In this document: positions 24,582 to 38,500 of the stretch, piece after piece
Layout of the letters: every line of letters begins with the position of its first letter
Numbering within the stretch: the first letter of the stretch is position 1
NCBI GenBank assembly: GCA_037903355.1
Contig: JBAJFE010000050.1
Coordinates: 682,001 to 746,000, forward strand
From: Trichuris trichiura
Lineage: Eukaryota > Nematoda > Enoplea > Trichinellida > Trichuridae
Length of the DNA: 64,000 nt
Direction: 5' to 3'
Program-made: the position numbers and the translations under genes
Notes under the pieces: model-generated
Database searches by the model: none
What the model saw: the letters and a program-made list of their open reading frames with translations, nothing else
Told to the model about the DNA's origin: nothing

Positions 24582-25906
24582 TGCGCTTCTGAAATGCTTA
24601 CCGAGCATCCCTGTTGATAGTAGATGCTAAGAGCGTTGCAGAGCTCGTTGGTGGGCATAAATATGAGATGGGTAAAAATGAAGTCTTCCATAAAGGTATC
24701 CAAAATAGCGTCATCCTTTTCGCAGTCTATTCGAGTCTCCAAAAGGTATTCAAGCATTTTTTCCGGAGTTCCCGCCATAACTGAGTATCTGAAAATTACG
24801 AATAAGCCGGTAAGGCTGAAATTTAGGCAAAGACTGAAGCTTTACTTGTGTCCTGCTGATTCGCGATTGCCGCTTTGTCGTATGGGTACCTTCTCTAGTA
24901 CCAACACGTCTCGACCGTGCTCTTTGAGACGAACGGTATTTGCTTCCACGTCTCGCAGGATGCGGTTGAAATCATGCTTGTCAACCCTTAAGAATTGGCA
25001 ACAATGTTCGTTGAGAATAATGGTTGCCGCCCTGGGTGCATCGTTGACTAGCGCTAACTTTCCAAAATCGTCGCCTTCGTGCAGCGTGCAGACAACACCC
25101 TAAATTAGCGCCCATTGTCCGAGGAGAGATTGGCAAATAACGCCTACCTTCCCGTGTATGACCACGTTAACGGATCCTTTCAGAATAATGTACCAAGACT
25201 TGCCCGGGTCACCCTGACGAAATAGAATCGTGCCTGCATTTTGGTGCTGTTCGAACATGACCACTGATGCCAATTCACGCTTGACCATAGTGCTTAGATG
25301 CGCTAACGCTTTAATGTTGAGAAGCTCTTCGAAGACCACCTCCAACTCTTCGCTGCATCGTTCATTGGATCTGAAATATTGTTCGTTCAAAAATTGGCCA
25401 CATTCTGCCTGCTTGAAGAGAGCAGCTTACGATTTACGCAATATCATGCGAAACAGAGCGTCGGGTCCCAGCAAAGACAAGTTGCCGATGGCCACGGATA
25501 AATCCTTTGCGGAAAATTGCATCTCGTCGGAAAGGTTTAGGGCGGTCATTGCCCCGTCAGCCGGTCGCTCGTCGTCAGCCCAACGATAAAACAAATATTT
25601 GTCCAGAAATGGATATTCACAGGTCACTGAACGAATATGTCAAGTTGCATCCGGCCGTTTGCTGGGCTACCTACCATGGCTTATTAGACCTTCCTCGAGT
25701 AGCACCTGCCACACACCCACCGCTTGCATGCGATTTTGAACAGCCCCATCGCTGGCCTTCATTAGCCAGTCGACCATCTCCGTGCCGACCATGCATCGTT
25801 TGTACATCTGCGTATGAAATTTCCTATCTCGTATCATTGTGGGCGTTCTGTAGAGCATCAATGTTCGAAGAACTCGTCCCGACCAGGCACCGCGCGCCTC
25901 GGCTGT
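21995..25906 (-). CDS. RAPGEF4: Epac-type Rap guanine-nucleotide exchange factor, cAMP-regulated (core exons)
   Basis: Epacs activate Rap1/2 when cAMP binds. Fourteen minus-strand exons are 25906-25675, 25626-25431, 25370-25148, 25099-24846, 24788-24602, 23833-23675, 23618-23426, 23373-23218, 23152-23055, 23001-22691, 22634-22544, 22490-22352, 22300-22236 and 22174-21995. All phases agree, giving 827 aa. Domains in order: DEP ([20 protein letters not shown], about 25-90); cyclic-nucleotide domain (about 150-290; [18 protein letters not shown], and [14 protein letters not shown], where Lys replaces the PKA-type Glu as in Epacs); REM (from [14 protein letters not shown], about 305); RA (about 480-560); CDC25 catalytic domain (about 567-827; [44 protein letters not shown]). 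Sequence is nearer Epac2 than Epac1. The first exon begins at an acceptor with no ATG, so a 5' exon is needed (see 28882-29571). The intron 23834-24601 holds fold-backs and an ATT microsatellite. Confidence 0.94.
23998..24154. repeat. fold-back inverted repeat, ~45 bp arms, in an Epac intron
   Basis: The left arm (23998-24045) starts TTATAATGCTTATTTC and ends CACGAAGCTTTCAGG. Its inverted partner is at 24111-24154. The central spacer is about 65 nt and pyrimidine-rich. The ends TTATAATGC and GCATTATAA are exact inverses, as in a small non-autonomous element. Confidence 0.85.
24256..24456. repeat. fold-back inverted repeat, ~100 bp arms, in an Epac intron
   Basis: The arms at 24256-24355 and 24357-24456 are almost directly apposed with essentially no loop. 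Examples are GTGAAAAACTTTTAATCTCG against CGAGATTAAAAGTTTTTCAC, and AGAAATGTA against TACATTTCT at the ends. RNA from this intron could form a long hairpin. Confidence 0.88.
24496..24580. repeat. ATT trinucleotide microsatellite
   Basis: About 28 uninterrupted TAA repeats lie next to the splice donor of the Epac exon 24602-24788. They give poly-Ile or poly-Asn artefact frames on both strands. Confidence 0.97.
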
Positions 25907-28881
25907 CTAAAAAAGGCGCGAAAAATAAGCACGGCTTACAGAGGCCTAAGATTCTACGCGGGAAAACATTTAAAGCTACAACAAAAAATACAGCTAATCA
26001 ATTTTTGACATTATCCACAACGATGCTTGCATCCTTTCATGATTGAAATGATGGCAATTCCATGTACCCTTAGCTTGGAATCGATCACTTCCAGGTAGGC
26101 GGAAGTTCATTATAGGCTTAGAGTGGCAACATGACATTTCTCTTAAGCGCATACAAACAAGCGCTGCCATATATGGTGATGCGTTTTAAAAGTTCAAGCG
26201 AGAGAACTTGAAAGCTTGAAACTAGCTTTGGAGAACAAATTGGAGCCTTGGCATAAAGAGCGCAATGTGATATTGAGATTTAAGTGAAACTATGGCTATT
26301 TATGGGCAGAGAAATGTTTGTCTTGTTACATTATACGAGGTGGCATGACGCAAAATAGAAGTGCTAGATTTCGCGCCAATTTTAAACACAGCTCTAGAAG
26401 ACGCCTAGCTGCTTGAAGTGCGAGAAGACTTAGTATCACCACAATGGATATAAAGGGCAACCTCAGTTTTCTGATGTAGTATCGTGTTTTCACAAATACC
26501 GTAGCTAGAAGTGAATGACGTTTTGACGGCTGCGAAAAACTGAACCTTCCTTACGGAAAATTCAAAAAAATTCCCATTTTGGGCGCTGCATCTGATTACG
26601 GAATGTCAGCTCAAAGAGAAAAGTGGATTGCTAGCAAAAACGAAGTGTTTGATTACCCGCAGTGCCTCCAGACCAGGAAGAACTTTATTTTCAACGCGTA
26701 AATTGTTGTAAGAGAATTACGGCGGCTATTTCCTACGTAATTCAACCGCTCCTTGGTGGTATAAATCTGTTAAAAATGGTTTTGTAAAAAGGCGACAGAG
26801 CTCCATTGTTCTTTTTAGAAATTTAACTCCACCCACCACCAGCGCTGCTGGCCCTTACGCGTACTATTGAATGAATCAATTCGAAAAGATGCCCATTGTC
26901 ATACATCGTACTTTCTTTCATCTTTCCTTTTGCTAATAGACTACGCACGCCACGCTTGGCGTCAAACTTTCGTTGTCTAATTGGAAACTAGTCGAATAGG
27001 TCTCAACGGTCGTTAACCCATTTGAAAAGCCAATTCGTACAATATTCAATATTAATAATAAAAAAAAGTAAAAGAAATAAGGGAAAGGTAAGTAAAATTC
27101 AAATCCTTTTCGGGATGGAACAATTCGCTTTAATCAACTTTTCATTTGTAAGAATTCAGCCATGTTTGACGGATTTTTAATTCCCCGCGACGACGCTTAT
27201 GATCAATGGATGAATTTCCGGGCTGCCATAGCTGTGCGGCGGTAAACAACATTCCACATTGTCAAAGCGTCGAATCTACGAATCGATGACGCTTCCGCTA
27301 AGGTCACGGTGCAACGTTTAGCTTGCAATGGAACTTACGCGACATTCAAATTTCCTTCGATGGAGACGCGGCCGTTAATTGAGGGCAAAAGTGACAGCTT
27401 TGCCGGAAATTTGTCTATTCCGCCAATTTTTCAATAACAATTCAAAGTTTTAGTATCCCCTTTCGTCAGCGTAAACCTTAGAAATGTCGTCACGTCTTAG
27501 TTAGTCGCATTTTTCCAATTTCTCCTTCCGAGCGTCGTCTTTCATCGTTTGCTTTTGTTTAGAAAGTTCGCTCGTTAAAAATTTTATCGTAGTAAAAGTA
27601 AAAGTACTAAAAAGTTGATTCTTTAAGCATGAGCTTACTGTATCACAAAAAAATGATAGTCAGGCTCATTCTAGCTATTCTACCTTTTCAGAAGTAGTTT
27701 GCCGCAGCGAGTTCGCCTTTGCTTTTGGAATTGTACTCGGGAAAAGGAGGGCACTGCTATATGCACAGCTAAGCAGCCGCGCTTCGCTAATTAATTAATA
27801 CGTCTGCTTGCGCACGCTCAGCGACGCGGCTGTAGGGATTAATTATAAAATCTGATGCCTGCGTAATGCGATGCTTCAAAAATTATACTGTTATAGTAGT
27901 ATTGTCGCGGAAGAGTCGTTATCCAGGCAATTGCTTCCCGGCTGGTCGCCCGTAGGCGAAATGTTCGATTTTCCCGACTTCCCTTACGCTTTCTCCAATT
28001 GTCTTCTTTTGAAAAGTGATGCGTCGTCGAGTGCATCGTTTGAACTACGCGTTCGACGCGCTGGGACAATCGACCAAGCAATAACAGAACGCCAAGGAAG
28101 CAAAGCAAAAATGCTAAATAGGAATGCACTTCATTGTCGCCTGCATAGTTTTCAGGCTGGCTAATTCACTCACCCTAAAGGGTAACAATTTGATGGTTGG
28201 ATATTAGCCGGCTCAGGGGCGCAGTTAGCCTTTTTTCTTGTCGTCGCTTCGCGCCCCGAAGGTCGACTACTGTCCTTACATCAAAAGTTCCGCGCGCGAA
28301 AGGAACTTTGAAAGGTTGGAACTCCTCCCTGACGCATGAGACTGTTGAACTAAACGACATGTTCTTTTTTTTAAACTTAAGTATGTCCAAGTTCATAATC
28401 GTCAGCAACGCGGTGAACTAATTTATAAGCTCTCTAATATTGGAGACTTGCCAACACCAAAAGTCAATATAATAATTAAAAATCAATCCAATAACCAAGA
28501 AGCATCAGTGCCAACCGTTATCTTTTCGTCAGCCAAGACTATTATGTAAACTTGGGGCGTATAATTATCACGGACGCGCGCTTTATCTTCAAGTCGCTTG
28601 AACGGAAGACTAAGATAAAATATAGGCTGTGTAACCCGCGTTGGCTTGCATAATAAGCTAGGAACTCCCCCGCGCGCTGTGCCTATTGCGGAAAACTCAG
28701 CCGCTTAGTAAAGTAGTCCATGATTTCACGGGTTACTTAAAAATGGACAGATTTAACGCGTTTGCACCGGCTGCCCAATGAAATGTATAAATTTGCATTA
28801 CAAAGAAGCGCGGTTAAGAAGATTAGAGAGGCTGGCGTCAAAGTTGAACTAATGGAGGCTTTTTAACGATGGGACACTTAC

Positions 28882-29571
28882 CATAACCTTCTTCAGCTCG
28901 ATTAGGTTGCTGCTTGCTTCAATGGAGTCGCGCAGATTGTCGTTGTCGGCAGAAACGGTTTCCAAACTTCTTACGTGGTATTTGCTACGCATCTGATTCG
29001 TCGATTGGCCGCTGCCGCATTGGTCAGCTGCGGTCGGCCCCGTTGGTGACAGACTGTTGGCCACCCCCGACCGTCGCCTTAAAGGATCATGTCTACCCTG
29101 ATCCTCATGCTTTTGGCGTGCTCTTGATCGATGGGACGTTTCAGGCATTTGGTTATCCATCGACTCGTCCGTGTCGGACATCAAAGTGCTGGTTGAAGAG
29201 TTATCCATAGCAAAATGTTTGTTCGGCACGGTCAATCGAGTTGAGTTGTCCAATATGGGGTGCCGTTGACCGGAAGCGGGTGATAGCAAAGGTGCGGACG
29301 AGGTGGACAAACGACGATGATGAAAATCATCCGTAATGTCCTGGTGTACGTCGAGGTAGCATGATCGTAAGGACTTTGAGTTTTCCTTAGAGTACAATTC
29401 AGTTGGTGGTGATTGGCCTTCAGCCGGCAATCCCAGATAACCGGATGGCTCAGATCTGAAGCCAGAGGACGACGAGGAATCAACATGCATGTCGCCATCT
29501 TTCCAGCTGAACAATTTCTTGCTCTGTTGTTTGTGCAACTGAGCTAAATAGACACAGAGTGACTCATCCAT
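28882..29571 (-). CDS. probable 5' coding exon of the Epac gene, Ser-rich N-terminal region
   Basis: One uninterrupted frame of 230 codons runs from ATG 29571 (MDESLCVYLAQLHKQQ) to a perfect donor ATG|GTAAGT at 28882/28881. It ends in phase 0. The next recognised exon on this strand, 25906-25675 of the Epac gene, starts in phase 0 after a TTTTTTAG acceptor, so the two join in frame across a 3.0-kb intron. The product is hydrophilic, rich in Ser/Asp/Arg, with poly-Ser (SSSSSGFRSE) and no domain I recognise. It ends in a short helical stretch, SNLIELKKVM. In human Epac2 this position carries the first cyclic-nucleotide domain, which is absent here. If joined, the protein would be 1057 aa. Alternatively it belongs to another minus-strand gene. 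Confidence 0.5.
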
Positions 29572-32500
29572 GTTAGACAAAACATAACGTAAAGAATAAG
29601 AGCTTTAAAAAAATCTTTCAGCTGTAATCCTGTGGCTATGTACAAATGGCCGCTGTGAAAGGTTCTATAAGGATGCTTGACCGAAAAATAGCCTTAAGCT
29701 TATCCCCCTTCGTTCAGCCGCCATTCAGCTCCAAGCGGAATGACCAAATTTCCAAAAAAGCAACAAACAATAGGCAATGCTTATATCTCAGGAGAGAAGA
29801 GAGCACATTGTCGTTGCGTTTGCATACTCTTGATTTGTAAGATTTAATTTTGGCCTACGATTCAAGTTTGTACTCGTAGGCAACAGGTAGCGACGATGAC
29901 GCTTTTCGTTTATTTGCTTCACTTTAACCGCGCGAAGTATTGAGGTGCTTATTGGCGCCCGTAGGCAACCGTTGCTGCCTTCAATTGGCATTCGTCCGAC
30001 CCACCTTTTTTTTCAGACGAACCATTAGTCAGTATTTCAGCAGCAATTCGCCTTTAAGTCAAGCGGAAGACAATAAGCACGTCGCCAACGGCTATTAATA
30101 AGCGGCTGCAAAAGCTGGCCGTAAACGCTTTTTACCTACTTATCAGTCTTTTGCAAATCCATTTGCGGACAAGACGTCATCGCTTGACGAGCCTTCGCTA
30201 TACAATGAACGCCCTAGGAAGTTATCGCAAGCTGAGATTTAAAAAATTTTCCTGTCAAGCGGAACCCCGATGTGCGTCATTGCAGACCACTGCCCCTTTT
30301 CAAGGTTCGTGCATCGAGTAGCGCGTTTGGATGGGCGCAAAGAGCCGAATGACGTCACTTAAATTCCTCGCAAAAGGCGCTCTTAATGAGGACGACGTGC
30401 CGCCAGTGGGGTTGTTCGTCCAAAAGAATTAGCGCGAAATTGTCGAGCAAATCCTCAAGAACCGTTGCTAAGCCATTCTGGAAGCACGCCCATTCAGCGC
30501 CTCTAAAGTCAATGGGCACTTTGTCGAAAGAAAAAAAGAAAAACGGCAGACGATCGTGCTTGTCTCGTTTCCTCGCCCAGTGGCTGCTGCTACTCGGATA
30601 TGTCGAAAGTTGGAACCAACTTTCGACATATCGCATGGATATTTCATTTGAAGACTTTTTTTTACCACTTAGTTTGATGATAAAAGAATTTCGGTAAATC
30701 ATCTGCTCTTGTTGGGTACTGTATGTTGTAAAGGCAAACATATTTCAAGAACAGATGGCTCGGCAGACCTTTTCAGGAACATGAAACTGCTGTATGTATA
30801 AATACTTTTCGGCTGGTATAAATAAAACCAGTGCTAATGCTAACCAGCTAAAAGCATGAACTAATAGGCTAACAATTTTTAGCATAACAACAGTACGTAC
30901 TCAAAATTACGACTTACGCTTTTGCCAAGTTCGATAACATTTATTTAACGCGCAAAAATTCTCGCAGTTCAAAACGGACGCAAATCACTAGGCTAAAATC
31001 TTATTTTTTTTAAATTCCAACTTATGTAGACGGTAGGCATGCGCACGGAGTCGCGATGTCCGGCAAAATAATGAGGAAAATGTTTTTAGCACGGAACAGC
31101 CGGTATACTAGAGAGATAAGTGACTGAAGCCGCCAACTTTTTTTAGCGTGCACATATTATTTATTACTCTAAACATTTGCGGTAAAAATGTTATGGCGCA
31201 GCTGCTATCCGGTTGGAAATCTGCGCGCACAGTTTTTCTCTGCTTAGTCTTCAGACGTTATCAGCTTTTGATTTCCGAGCAAATAAGTCTGGCCAAAAAA
31301 TGGAACCTTCAGCTTGAGCAATCAACTAATTTTATTCCGCTATTAGAACACTCGTCCAAGACGGCTATGCGCATTGTAGAATTTTTATACTAAAGTGTAC
31401 CTGCATACTCTTTGCTGGTAAAAAAGAGGGCTTAAGTTTTCTAAGACTTTAACGATAAGGTTTTATGTTAAAAACTTTTTCTACCTCACAAAAAATTGAA
31501 AGTAATTATTGCCAGATAAAAAATTTTGCGTTAAAACAATATCTCCTTAAGGTACTGCTCATTAGGCGTAATTGAATTGTACGCGCTGATGCATCTCGTA
31601 TCAATTCCGCCAGAAGCAGTTAATACGTTTCGTCCAGCAAGTAAAAGCTTTTCTGCGAAAGACATTGATTGGACGCTGGTTTGCATCAGTTGCTTCAGGT
31701 AAACTAAAGGTTGCGCGACACGCCAATGAACTCCAAGCGGACTAATAGAAGCGCAACGATGCGCTTTCGAGTTTTTCAAAAATTTCATTTTCTTTAGCGA
31801 AATGAGTTACTCTCAAAGCGCGGGCTTGCGGTCGGCAAAAGTTTTTTGTAACCTCTGACGGTCTAAATTAATGTAGACTATTACTGTCCGTTTAATTTAC
31901 GCTTTAGGGAGAAAAAACAAAAGTGATCGTATTCAACTTACCTGAATGGCTATTCACTAGTTCATCCATGGCTACGGAGGTAGGCAACAGCTTGTCTGCG
32001 TATTTCTATAAAACGAAAGTCATTAAGTGATGTGCCTACGAAACTTTGCTTCAGGTAAGAATTGTTCGCATTTAGCTCATCTTAAAACAAGAAACATCAT
32101 TGCAATCTTATCGGCTTGGCGGGTTGCGAAGAATATCTTAATTTTTAATAAGTTCATAGAAACTATGGAGAAGGCATTACCTTAAAAGGCTGGTTTTTAA
32201 AAATCTTTCTCTTACCGCTTAACATCAGGGAATAGAAGAAGGAAAGAAGTTAGAAATAGTCGAGAACTATTCCGGAAGCCAATTTTGCAGCGGAAAGTAA
32301 CTTGCCATTTTTGGTCTTCACGCCAGGCGTGTAAAATCGATTGGACATTAATTTTTCAATAGCGCAATAATTAAGGGTATTAAACTTATGTTATGTTGCA
32401 CTTTATGTCGTATGAGGAAAGATTTCCATTTTTGCAATGGAAGAGCTTTTGTAGAGCGCTTTTTTCCTTACGACTTGAACATATTTGCAATAAATATCGT

Positions 32501-35500
32501 CGACAATGCGTCATGATTAGTATTTTGTCGCTTGTGACACGCACGAAAAACTATGCGTGCTCGTGGCGGGTCGCTTGACCAGGTTGAATGGCACGCAATT
32601 TGAGACCCTCGGAAGGTTTTTACAATTGTCAAACCAGTTAGCGTGCATTCCATCGATTTTCAGATTAGTCCGAGTACCTCCAATCATGACGGGTCGTATA
32701 TTTTTTTCAAACTACGACACATCCATCCAACCTTTTAACGATTGAGCTGAAACGATTTTAAAAAATGCCTGTCATCGATTGGCTCTGCTGACCTGATCAT
32801 GCAAAAGCTATTAGAATTAGATAGTTTTGCCACCGCCATTCGATTCCTAAAGTTTTCCCCTATAGGGTATGCCTACGAAGCCGTATTCTTTGCTTCAAGT
32901 TGCAAATCATAATTAAAAGATGGGCGCGTGCCAGAAGAGCTCTTCATCTTGCCTCGAGAGCGACAAAGGTCTCGTCACACTTTTCTTCGTTTCTAAAGTT
33001 GACTAAAGGCTAATCATTTCCGCGAGCCCAAAAGTCTGGCATGCCGCGCATGATGAAGAAGACCAACTTTGCCACAATCGCAATGGCGATCCTAAATGGG
33101 GCACTTAACGCATCCAACGACGAGTACCTTCTGTTGCTAAGTAATAGCTATTGATCAAAGCGTATAATGGATAGTTAAAGGCATGCGACAGACCGAACCT
33201 GTCTCGTGGAGTGCCTGTTTACCGACGAATCTGCGCCTGTATTTTGCGGATTTTCTCGTCAATCATCCTGGAATCAATCAAAAAGAGGGAAATGCTTAAA
33301 GGAAGAAAAACGCTTTACGCACTTTTGGAGTGAGCCCAAATCGACCGATGTTACATTGTAAAACACGTTAAGAACTATAACGGTTTCTTTAAAATGTTTA
33401 CGCGTGTAAACAAGGCGTGAAGTCAAAGCGCGTTCGTTCCTCGGCCTTTCCAGCGGAGGCATTCAAGCAGTATCATTGGCGTTGCGCTAATCGGCTAACG
33501 CGGTTTAAAATTTAAGCACTAACAATTTGCTGCAGAAAATATGGCGCTTAAGCGAGTAGGACATCATCTATGGTCTTCCATCGAAGATAGAACTCTCCTT
33601 AGACTTTTTCTAACGCCAATTAATGCTAATATTAATATTTCTCAGAAGAACCTACGTCACAGCAAACGTGATCTGTTAACGTCGAACCGTCCGTCCACCT
33701 TATCTGCGATTCACCTAATTTCGAATTGCACTCTATTAGGTGAATTTGCATAAGAAGTCAGTCTCTCTGCTGAGTGACAAAAAAGGAGCTGCTCTCAATC
33801 AATGCCGTTCATTTGGGATTCCATTTCTAGTCGCAAAATGCCAGATTGCGTTCATTGATTCCAGCTACTGTTTGGAGTACTATTTCTAAAGCAGAAAGTG
33901 CGGGAGAAGTTGTGCTCACGAAATTAAGTTCAAATTTCTATGAGAACATGTGCTTAGGCGAACGGCATTGCGCGGCTGATGTCCTGCTTAAACTATCAAT
34001 GTAGTCTTGGAAGCAGCTTACAAGAATGGCTTATAGTTTACGTTGCTGCTACCCGAAAAGCATTGCCATTCAAGGAGTCAAGTTGAAAACATCTCCAGAA
34101 GGTGAGTGATAACATCAGGGGTACATTGAAGCTTTAAAATTTTGAATTGAAGCAAGCGCCTTGGAAACAATCACTTTTAGTAAACTCTTTTGGCCATACG
34201 AAACAAGAAGTGCGGGTTAAGCGGGAATCTTACTTTGCCAAGTCGATGCTTCGTTTTGCAACTTGCTTTGAAAAGTTGCAACCTATTTCAAAAAGACGAC
34301 GTAAAGAACGTTGCCGGCAATGACCATTGCAGCGAGATGATGTTCGCATTTGCAATGCGGTGGAAGTGAGTGACTGAAGGTTTTTAAAGGCTTGCTTATC
34401 GATCAATCATGCTTAACAAATCTCATCCAATTGGGTCGCATAATGTTCGCGTCGAAATGGTGAACCCGCTGCGCCCTCAGTTCAAACGGGAAATTATGAC
34501 GGATATTGTGTTTTCACATATTTCGCTATGCTGTCTGCGAGCATTTGTACTTAATTTCTTTATATGCTAACTAAATTTGTCTGGGCATCAAAATAGCATT
34601 CATTACTTGGAAAAACTGATTTTTCGAGCAACAGGACAGCAAGTGTTTTCTTTCGCTTTGTCATATTTAAAAATAAGGCATTTGATTTGCCCAGACGAAA
34701 AGTAAATCAAAATTGTGATAGTTCTTGCAGCGTTTCAAGAAAAAACTTCATCCTGCGACATACAGGTGACGTCAACTGGCGCGCAACAGTTTTTTTAAAA
34801 CCTTCTTCCAAAATAACATAGCTTATGAGCTACAAGCTTAAAGGATAGACAAAAAAACTACGTACCGCCCAGATGAGGGTCAGTTTAGCTTGATCGAGCC
34901 TGATGAATCTTGATCGTTGATTAACGATGGCAGTGCAGCGCTGCGGCTCTCTTGTCAGCGCGCCTCCTCCAAATGATCGTCCGGGAAGTATGGTGGCCAC
35001 TTTTGTCAAATGCTGTAACAGCGCATAGAAATTTTAAACCATAAACAAAATTTTCACGTAAATATATTCTTAATAAATATCTTAAGGCGACAACTATAAC
35101 GCGCTCTGTTCATTTCAACCGTTTGGAATGGACTGCTTTCAAAAGCCTCATATACTTCGCCATTCCAGCAGCGCACGCAGTGGTTCGAAGTAAATAATAG
35201 CCGCATAAAAAAATAGGATTTATTACTCAGTTAAACTGTATATATTAACAAGCGCACTGGTTGAGGAGTGAACATCTTTTTACAGGTCATAAATGAACAT
35301 TAATTTTTTCTTCACTTCAAGCAAAAGCATCTTTTCAATTAAACGACAAACGAGCGCGAGCTATGAGCGATATCAGACTAAAATGGTTTTCTTCATACCG
35401 CGCAAAAAAGCGTAATCGATGCTCGTGCGGTTGTTATTATTTAAGCTTTCTAAATTTATCTAATCTTTTCGCTGCCGTGGGCAGAAGTACGCTTCGACAA

Positions 35501-38500
35501 AACAGCCAAAACCCACTCCAGTTTGCCGTACTTTCGATCGATTTTGCTTTACTTATTGCGACCTTTTGTAGCACTTTAATTTATTACTTCATTTGGTACG
35601 CTTCTTTGCAAGAGTAAACGCAATTTAGTTTACAATCCGCCTGCCCGTTTGAAAGTAAAAAAGGCGCGTTGCGATTTGCGAAACTTTCGACGCAATGATT
35701 TATTCATTTCAACCTTAATCTTTCTGATGAGTTTACTTTCTCAAACAGCGGAACAGAAGATCCGTTGTCGATATGATTTATGATTTACGACTGTTCAAGG
35801 AGACAATTGTTCCGCATAGGCTAAAAATGCTGCTTTGAGCGCGCTTTCCTTGCTAAGATGCAACAGTATTGCGCGCATAATGAACCTGTGCATCAGTAAA
35901 TTGATGTCCACAGTGAGTGACAGCTAAATTGAAAACAACAACTTCCTCTCGGTGAAAAATTGCACCGTGGGACAATCTAAAATATGACGTTTAAATAAAA
36001 ACGTTTAACAAACAAAATGTGCGGCGTTCTACGTAGGCTGGAACTGCCTGCCGCCAAGTATCACGGGACGTTGATATGCGAGGCAAAGCCGTATAACATG
36101 AAGTATCCATTTCTCTTAGTCAAAGTAAGCGCAACGTTTAAAATTTGTTATTGAGCAGCTAATGGGAAAGACTGTGGTTTTTACGAGCGTTGGCTTGTTT
36201 TCCAAGATATGACATTTGAATAAAAACGGGTAACAGGTGAAATAACAAGTCATTTTTGCGCAGCTTCGAACAGCCGCACGCTGAGCGTCACGGGACATCG
36301 AAAAATACAACATAAAGCATTCATCCCTCCTAGCAAAGTTTGAAATTTATTATGGGCGAATAACAATGTTTTTTATGCGGATGAAAAACTTACTTTTCAA
36401 AGTTCGAAATTTCAAAGTTGCTTCAGTCAGCTTTCCCCGAGAAATAAATAAGTTATTTTTTCGCTTAGCGGAAACATTCGCTTGACGAAAACAACTCAGA
36501 TGCCCGCGGTTTGCCTCCGTTTAAATGAAATGCAATTAACTTTGGAAATTTAAAAAGGAGAGAAAGCATAAACCGAGATCATTTTTGCAGTATAGAGAAA
36601 ACAAACGAAATTTACAAAGAAGAACGTCACGTTGTTACCCGTTTTGATCGAGTGAAAAAAGATAGAATATTCGAAATTGTCGAGACATGCCGGTCTTGAA
36701 TTTAGTGATAGTTTGGCCCTGCTATTTTGCTTTCCTATTAGTCGTATGCTTCCACAACTACTCCAGTGTAAGCAAAGCTTTCAATTAGCGCTGGGCGGGA
36801 AAAAGCGTCTCATAAGTTACGTGTCGAACTCCATTTGGAGGCGATAGAAGAATCAAAAAAAAGCTTAAAAGTATTAAAAAATGAGCACGACTACGTAACG
36901 ATTGCAACGATTTAAACATATCTGTTTGAAAAGCCTATTCCCATAAATGAGGAAACGAATTTTTCGATATGGCGTACCGTCTGCCATTTTAAGTCTGCTA
37001 TAATGTAGTCTAATCATTTGACGCCTCGCGAAATCAATAATATATTAAGCATAATAACACATAGCAGACACTAGAAAAGTTGCCAACTTCAATGAGCAAT
37101 ATTATTGCGCTGGCTGTTGCGCGGCAGCAAATGCGAGTTGAAAATTTAGTCCAACAGTTTTTTGCCATGAATTGCATAAAATTAAGTAGTACGTTATCAT
37201 CTTATGAATTCGGCAAATGATGCAGAATATGCGAACCTTTGCAGTACGTCGTTGGATTGCTGGACTGCTCAATCTTTTTCGAACTTAGTGACGCAAAAAT
37301 TAAAAAAAGATAATACTGTAAAGAAGAGCGCTTGGCAACACAATAATTACTTGCAACTGGATTGCGTTATTGTAACGCAAATTTTTCTTGCCATCAACGC
37401 TCATTCATGTCTGAAAGACGCAGGCTAGTAAATATTGAAAAAAAGAAGACATTTCGCTTTCATTAAATCATCATTTCTTTGAACGTGGAAAGATTATGCA
37501 GTTGACTACGAAGCAACAAATCAGGCAATAATCGTTCCTAACAAGTCCCTTTTGCCTACTGTTACGGGTAAACAGAGCCCACGAGACGTCAACCAATGCT
37601 TTTGAGGGTTGCGCCTGATTAAAGCAGCCACATTGCTACTATCGATATTTCAAATCAGCCTTAGAACCTTATTAAGTTTCCACTATCAGCGCTGGCTTAA
37701 TCGCTTTGAACCCAATAGGTTTTCTCGTGACCCCGCGTCATGGAATGTGATATGTTGCACGAGACCTCTCGTCATCAAAAGGCTAAAGGCGTACTCTTTC
37801 CTGAGTGGTCTCAAGAGGACGCTATGTCACTTCCTTCATCATTTGTCAATAAATCGAACGTGCACGTCCCTTAGAAGTACATCGGTTCAAGGATGAAAAC
37901 TTCAAGAAAGTGTCTTAAAGGACAGCTTGATCAATTAGCATAATTTTGCATACATAAATCCAACTTGCATAAACTCAATTCCTTTTTGCTTGACCTACAG
38001 GGTTTATCTGTTCATCAGAAATTTTAAAGCTCACTTCTGTTTAGCTAAATATAAATAACCATACTTAGTCAGCTTCGTTGCTTTCGCATTATCTCCTACG
38101 TTTGTTTAACTATTCTTGGAAAGGAAAGATGAGGCGTAATTCTACGAGTATTTGCTCTGTGTGTCGATGGGAACGGCCTATCGAGTTACGCAATGCCTAT
38201 TTTATCAGTAACATTTTTCGTTTTGTAATCTGCCATCGGAGATGGGCGATAAGGATCCTTTTTTAGAAGAATAGTTACTTTTTAAGCTACACTATTACAG
38301 TAGAGATGTATGCAGACGCTGACAGCGGAACATGGTTGAACCTATAGGCTACGTTTTCTCTAATTTAGCATTCAGCGTATAGACTGTTTCCGTAAACAAG
38401 CATTTACGACGCTTAATGTTTTGAAAACTTTCTCGACGTACCAAAGGAAGCGCTAAGGAATAACTCATCACGGCAAATAGTGCCCGACTGGAAGAAAAGA

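Noticed and set aside
24473..24617. Frames encoding long poly-Ile on both strands
   Set aside because: They are simply the ATT microsatellite read in frame, next to the Epac exon.
27162..27242. Plus-strand ATG frame (MFDGFLIPRDDAYDQW) between an acceptor-like and a donor-like site
   Set aside because: It is only 27 codons, with no downstream exon that continues it and no match to a known family.
27839..28129. Minus-strand frame with a hydrophobic run (FLLCFLGVLLLLGRL) after a TTTAG acceptor
   Set aside because: Its phase does not join the 28882 exon or the Epac core, no partner exon was found, and the rest is unlike a protein family.
30355..30741. Minus-strand frame of 128 codons
   Set aside because: It spans the 36-bp palindrome, has no recognisable family or clear splice pattern, and frames of this length are expected by chance in a window this size.
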